Below are positions 61,001-64,000 of a stretch of DNA of 64,000 nucleotides, piece by piece (positions within the stretch are counted from its first letter, which is position 1; the number at the start of each line of letters is the position of its first letter). Where the stretch lies: positions 49,670-113,669 of the forward strand of contig CAYLIF010000003.1 of the NCBI GenBank assembly GCA_964383845.1. The letters are read 5' to 3'. The stretch is from JAAZGD01 sp964383845. Its GTDB lineage: Bacteria; Bacillota; Clostridia; Peptostreptococcales; Anaerovoracaceae. The notes under the pieces are model-generated. The model was not told where the DNA came from. It saw only the letters and a program-made list of their open reading frames with translations, and ran no database searches. Both the position numbers and the translations under genes were made by a program.

Positions 61001-61586
61001 CATTTTTCCCACTATCAGGGGCAATATCTGGCATGAAGTTATCTTGGCTCATACGGTCTGTGTCGGAGGCAAATCTTTTGAGATTTCTAATTGAGATAGG
61101 CTCGTCCACCAATGCTCTCCTACATTCATCCTCACAAGGATGTGGGCATACCCTTCCTAAAGATGCTGGAAGTGGAATTCTGTTCTTAATTAATTCTATT
61201 GCCTTCTCAAACTCACCATTTGCAATAAGACTAACATAACCTTGGCAATCTTGCTGAGCCGGGCATGCTAGCACACAAGGCGGACGACAGTCCCCTACGT
61301 GGTTGGTTAACAGTAATTCAAGATTTGTTTTTCTAGATTCATAAACTCTAGGTGTATCAGTTAAAACTACCATATTGGGTGCGATTTCTGTTGCACACGC
61401 CTTTACCATCTTTGGGTTCCCTTGTACCTCGCAAACGCAAAGGCCACAAGCCCCATAGATATCCATACGTTCGTCGTAACAAAGGGTAGGAATAAAGATA
61501 CCATTTTCCTGTGCTACTTCTAAAATCGTTTGCCCGGAAAAACCAAAGAGCTCTTTTCCGTCTATATTAATTCTAATTTTACTCAT
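58092..61586 (-). CDS. Large subunit of Stn-like electron-bifurcating transhydrogenase (2Fe-2S, GltD, ferredoxin, MopB-like)
   Basis: A 1164-residue fusion. Residues 1-80 are a [2Fe-2S] domain (Cys36, 47, 50, 64). His96/Cys100/104/108 resemble the NuoG/HydA cluster. About 140-530 form a GltD/NfnB-like flavin domain with Cys147/151/155, FAD loop IIGGGPLG (198-205) and NADP loop VGGGNTAMDA. Two 4Fe-4S ferredoxin motifs follow (about 640-690), then a MopB-like region (about 710-1150) with CAYCSVGC. The region lacks the Cys/Sec metal ligand of formate dehydrogenases (RANGLAEVLG stands where LCH or LUH is expected), so formate oxidation is unlikely. With NuoE/NuoF-like partners it fits ferredoxin/NADH/NADP transhydrogenase. 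Confidence 0.82.
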   Translation of the reverse strand: MSKIRINIDGKELFGFSGQTILEVAQENGIFIPTLCYDERMDIYGACGLCVCEVQGNPKMVKACATEIAPNMVVLTDTPRVYESRKTNLELLLTNHVGDCRPPCVLACPAQQDCQGYVSLIANGEFEKAIELIKNRIPLPASLGRVCPHPCEDECRRALVDEPISIRNLKRFASDTDRMSQDNFMPDIAPDSGKNVAIIGGGPLGLSAAYFLRIMGHAVTIFESMPKAGGMLRYGIPEYRLPNEEIDWEIGIIEKMGVNIITNTKIGVDIPFDTIKADYDAVLLGIGAWVSTGVGCKGEETQNVIGGIDFLRKVVRNEEINLGKKVAIVGGGNTAMDACRTAVRLGAEKVYNVYRRTKDEMPADLIEIIEAEEEGVIFKNLANPCEILANEDGCVCEMVLQAMELGEPDASGRRAPMPIEGQKEGLEVDTIILAIGQAVDGSVFDVEKTKRGGIAYDPETFMTSIPGVFAGGDCGNDQISIAVEAIADARKASYVIDSYLNGESVKYEAPYVVIREDITEKTFEDRERQCRPKLNELEPDARKDNFLEIVKGYTEEEAIQEGARCLECGCHDFFECKLIEYANDYKVEPARFGGEIKTIDFEDDHPFIVRDPAKCILCGLCVRICDKVMGIGALGLVDRGFDTVVKPTLDRPLLESGCVSCGQCVSNCPCGALQERQTVIKEVPVDTDCVETTCAYCSVGCTHILESYGSMLVKSNPDHNGVVNKGLGCGKGKWGFDCAILEGKLELPLVKEDKEFLETEYEDALMITAKKLQGIAAKYGKDKVAVSISDRYTNEEAYVMKKFAQSIDAKVFSFNNRANGLAEVLGVDASPNTIDELLSTNLIIVAGFQVIASPVIALKLKQAAESGIKVIVLNAKGLEDKLAFPYQEIKTKNDISSLKELAKALIDAGKVSKDTGFEGFSKSLEGVKVSKEMEDVATQYLSAKTAMIVFQQNIVSVEAAKLIGEIALLSGHIGKPRDGILMVKAKNNSQGLIDLGIKAGAEVLDGIKALVVFGEDANFHQEDLEFLMVSDTHLTKTAAKANVVFPATGFASTDGTFTNTERRLLGVEAAIDEGVLSNWQLVQELALIFENDFGYESTMDISREMDDQLPKYKYAQIGEVLGGALKPQDIKYFPVEDGKLIDPLLCTDNLMNTISERLPKPVKL

Positions 61587-61602
61587 CTTTTATTCCTCCT
61601 TT

Positions 61603-63351
61603 CTATTTTCTAATTACCGCATCAAATTTACAGACTTCTTCGCATTTTCCGCACTTGATACATGCCGTCTGGTCTATTACGTGTTTCTCTTTACGTTCTC
61701 CTGAAATAACATTTACAGGGCACTTCCTTGCACATGCGGTACATCCAGTGCAATTATCCGTAATTTCAAACTGGAATAGGTCTTTACAGGATTTTGCTGT
61801 ACAAGTGTGATTGTATATATGGTCTTCATATTCATTTCTAAAATATTTTATAGTTGTTAAAACTGGATTTGGCGCTGTCTGACCCAGACCACACATTGAT
61901 CCATCTTTGATTTTTTCAGCCAACTCTTCAAGAAGTTCAATGTCTCCGTCTTTCCCTTCCCCACAAGTTATTCTTTCAAGTATCTCTAACATTCGTTTAG
62001 TTCCTATACGACAATAGTTGCATTTTCCACAAGATTCTTTTCTCGTAAAATCCAAGAAATATCTAGCCATATCCACCATACATGTGGTTTCATCCATTAC
62101 TACCATTCCACCAGATCCAACTATAGCCCCGATTTTCCCTATATTTTCATAATCTACCGGTGTTTCAATAAGTGAAGCAGGGATACAACCTCCAGATGGA
62201 CCACCCATTTGAACTGCTTTAAACTCTCTGTCATTTTTAATTCCGCCACCTATATCATATATAATCTCTTTTAGAGTCATTCCCATTGGAACTTCTATTA
62301 AGCCGCCCTTTTTGATTTTACCTGCTAAAGCAAAAAGTTTAGTTCCTTTTGATTTTTCAGTTCCCATAGAACCAAAGGCTTCTGCACCATTTACTATAAA
62401 CCAAGGTACATTTGCAAAAGTCTCTACGTTGTTAATATTTGTAGGTTTTTGGTAATAACCTTTAGCTGCTGGGAATGGAGGCTTTAGCCTAGGCATTCCT
62501 CTTTCTCCCTCAAGTGAAGCAATAAGAGCAGTTTCTTCGCCACAAACAAAGGCTCCTGCTCCGGCTTTAATTCTTATGTCAAAATCGAAACCTGTTCCGA
62601 ATAAATCTTTGCCTAAAAAACCCTTTTCTCTAGCTTGTTCCATAGCGATTTCCAAACGATGAATTGCTAGTGGATATTCAGCACGACAGTAAATTATTCC
62701 TTCCACCGCGCCAATAGCATAGCCACCAATTATCATACCCTCTAAAAGTGCATGTGGGTCTCCTTCAATTATTGATCGGTCCATAAATGCTCCTGGATCT
62801 CCTTCGTCAGCATTACATACCATATATTTTTCATTACCCGGGCTTTCTTTTGCTGCATTCCATTTAAACCAGGTTGGGAATCCTGCGCCGCCTCTGCCGC
62901 GTAATCCCGAAAGCTTAACTGATTCGATAACTTCGTCTTGGGTCATTGTTGTAAGTACTTGCTCGGTGGCTTTGTAACCTCCTATAGCAATGTAATCATC
63001 GATATTTTCAGGATCTATAATTCCACAGTTTCGAAGTACAACTCTTTTTTGCTTTGTTATAAGATCTTTATCATCTTGACAAATACAATGGGTATCATTT
63101 TCAATACCAGCGATCAAGTGATTTTCAACAATATCTTCTACGTCTATAGGTTGGACTTGTACATAGCGAGTTAGATGATTTTCATCATCATATATATCAA
63201 CAATAGGCTCCAAAAAGCAAGTTCCTACACAGCCAGTTATTCCCACTTCAACGTCAAGGTTTTTGGCTTTTATTTGCTTTCTAAACTCTTCTTCTGTCTT
63301 TTTTGCTCCTGTTGCTATTCCGCAACTTCCTTGCCCTATTACTACTTTCAT
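61603..63351 (-). CDS. NuoF/HydB-like NADH-binding subunit
   Basis: A 582-residue flavin/iron-sulfur subunit. The N-terminal thioredoxin-like [2Fe-2S] domain has Cys41/45-type cysteines (GITGCVGTCF); the FMN/NADH core has GLRGRGGAGFPTWFKW (about 148-163) and CNADEGDPGAFMDR; ESCGKCNYCRIG binds a 4Fe-4S cluster. Two ferredoxin motifs (CTGCTACARKCP, CIKCGKCEEVC) close the protein. In hydrogenase and Nfn-type complexes this subunit is the bifurcation site. It is 15 bases upstream of the large subunit. Confidence 0.94.
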   Translation of the reverse strand: MKVVIGQGSCGIATGAKKTEEEFRKQIKAKNLDVEVGITGCVGTCFLEPIVDIYDDENHLTRYVQVQPIDVEDIVENHLIAGIENDTHCICQDDKDLITKQKRVVLRNCGIIDPENIDDYIAIGGYKATEQVLTTMTQDEVIESVKLSGLRGRGGAGFPTWFKWNAAKESPGNEKYMVCNADEGDPGAFMDRSIIEGDPHALLEGMIIGGYAIGAVEGIIYCRAEYPLAIHRLEIAMEQAREKGFLGKDLFGTGFDFDIRIKAGAGAFVCGEETALIASLEGERGMPRLKPPFPAAKGYYQKPTNINNVETFANVPWFIVNGAEAFGSMGTEKSKGTKLFALAGKIKKGGLIEVPMGMTLKEIIYDIGGGIKNDREFKAVQMGGPSGGCIPASLIETPVDYENIGKIGAIVGSGGMVVMDETTCMVDMARYFLDFTRKESCGKCNYCRIGTKRMLEILERITCGEGKDGDIELLEELAEKIKDGSMCGLGQTAPNPVLTTIKYFRNEYEDHIYNHTCTAKSCKDLFQFEITDNCTGCTACARKCPVNVISGERKEKHVIDQTACIKCGKCEEVCKFDAVIRK

Positions 63352-63365
63352 TTATTCCCCACCTC

Positions 63366-63842
63366 CTATCCTCTATTTCTGATTTCATCTAAAATTTCTT
63401 TTGTTGTGTCCTTGGTTAAATACCCATAAGTTTCATCTCCTTCTGAGCACTTAATCATCATTACAGGTGCCAAAGAGCAACACCCTAAACAAGCTACGTT
63501 GTTTAAAGTGAATAATCCGTCTTCTGTTGTTTCTCCATCTTTTATATTTAAATGCTCAGTTACAGCTTCCTCAATGAAGTCTGCCCCGTTAACGTGGCAA
63601 GCTGTGCCTTTGCACATCATAATCAAATATTTGCCAATTGGGTTCTCTCTAAACTGAGCATAGAAAGTAACAACCCCATATACTTTTGCGGGTTTTATTC
63701 CCGTTTCTTTAGCTATGTGCTCAATTGTTTCTTTTGATAAGTAACCATAAATATCTTGTGCCTTTTGAAGAATAGTAATTAAACTGCCAGATACTTTGGC
63801 ATATTTTTCTAAAACGGGTGCTAACTCCTTAAAATCGTTCAT
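63366..63842 (-). CDS. NuoE/HydC-like [2Fe-2S] subunit
   Basis: A 158-residue thioredoxin-fold subunit with one [2Fe-2S] cluster held by Cys77, Cys82, Cys118 and Cys122 (CKGTAC...CLGCC). It passes electrons to or from the NuoF-like partner. It is the first gene of the operon; AGGAGGG lies about 8 bases before the ATG. Confidence 0.94.
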   Translation of the reverse strand: MNDFKELAPVLEKYAKVSGSLITILQKAQDIYGYLSKETIEHIAKETGIKPAKVYGVVTFYAQFRENPIGKYLIMMCKGTACHVNGADFIEEAVTEHLNIKDGETTEDGLFTLNNVACLGCCSLAPVMMIKCSEGDETYGYLTKDTTKEILDEIRNRG

Positions 63843-63944
63843 AATTTGTCCCTCCTATTGATTCTTCTCTTTTCCCCATACCCCTTTTGAGTCTATCTCT
63901 TTGAACATTAAATTCCCCAAGTATTTTTGAGCTTATTAAATTAA

Positions 63945-64000
63945 CTATTTAGCAAATTTCTCTAATGCCTTTTCATAAATATCAAATCCTGCTTCAAGCT
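63945..64000 (-). CDS. C-terminal fragment of an unidentified protein
   Basis: The last 17 codons before a TAG, ending in an acidic/basic amphipathic helix (IYEKALEKFAK). The rest lies beyond the right edge. Too little remains to name the family; the ending is compatible with a helical C-terminus of an aminotransferase-like or other cytosolic enzyme. The gap to nuoE is about 100 bases without a clear terminator. Confidence 0.45.
   Translation of the reverse strand, partial: LEAGFDIYEKALEKFAK

Noticed and set aside
58092..61586. Formate dehydrogenase alpha subunit
   Set aside because: The MopB region lacks the Cys/Sec ligand and is shorter than in true formate dehydrogenases; the GltD-like part fits a transhydrogenase better.
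1..64000. Mobile elements, CRISPR, tRNA or rRNA genes
   Set aside because: No transposase, integrase, phage or cas gene, no spaced repeat array, and no tRNA or rRNA-like sequence was recognised.

Overview
The window is a low-GC Firmicute chromosome segment, most likely from an anaerobic member of the Clostridia. The ribosomal gene order, the zinc-binding forms of S4, S14 and L36, and the tig-clpP-clpX-lon-engB cluster support this. So do a flavin/iron-sulfur redox complex like those of acetogens and amino-acid fermenters, and frequent Shine-Dalgarno-led TTG/GTG alternatives. Almost every gene lies on the minus strand, so the window is best read from right to left. I see no tRNA, rRNA, CRISPR array, transposase or phage gene. 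Only three genes lie on the plus strand: a MogA/MoaB-like gene, a lipoprotein, and a sulfur-transfer flavoprotein.

Layout, right to left. At 64000-56372 is a NuoE-NuoF-large-subunit operon resembling the electron-bifurcating Sporomusa-type Nfn (Stn) transhydrogenase. A PfoR/PTS-IIC-like membrane protein and a CYTH protein follow, and a clear terminator closes the operon. At 56245-49018 is the protein quality-control cluster tig-clpP-clpX-lon-engB, followed by a DUF1232 membrane protein and hpt. At 48990-45648 are pduL, deoC, lgt and ychF. At 45535-42361 are the two plus-strand genes: a four-domain CoA-disulfide reductase/rhodanese/TusA/DsrE2 protein and an unknown lipoprotein. At 42025-30678 is a reduced division and cell-wall (dcw) cluster, mraZ-rsmH-ftsL-pbpB-murF-mraY-murD-ftsW-murG-divIB, ending in xpt. 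It lacks murE, murC and murB.

At 30492-25748 is a NupNOPQ-type nucleoside ABC importer, preceded by helically phased 10-bp repeats. Next come mogA/moaB (plus strand), a DJ-1/PfpI protein, a PHP phosphoesterase, a PC4/YdbC-like protein, a TGS-uridine-kinase fusion and a LUD protein. At 20432-5179 is the complete S10-spc-alpha ribosomal superoperon, rpsJ to rplQ, with secY, adk, map, infA, rpmJ and rpoA, led by a strong promoter and a long structured leader. At 5100-1 is a PAS-PAS-GGDEF-HD-GYP protein, then the ECF module ecfA1-ecfA2-ecfT, here joined to the queuosine-precursor S-component queT and to trmB, which is cut by the window edge.

Themes. Nucleoside scavenging recurs: Nup importer, xpt, hpt and deoC, with PduL able to turn acyl-CoA into acyl-phosphate. 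tRNA modification is tied to vitamin-type transport (queT, trmB, ecfAAT). Most of the window is housekeeping. The parts most worth a second look are the four-domain sulfur protein with its palindromic operator, the transhydrogenase with a molybdopterin-type domain lacking the metal ligand, the phased decamer repeats upstream of nupN, the MraZ boxes, and the ECF-queT-trmB arrangement.
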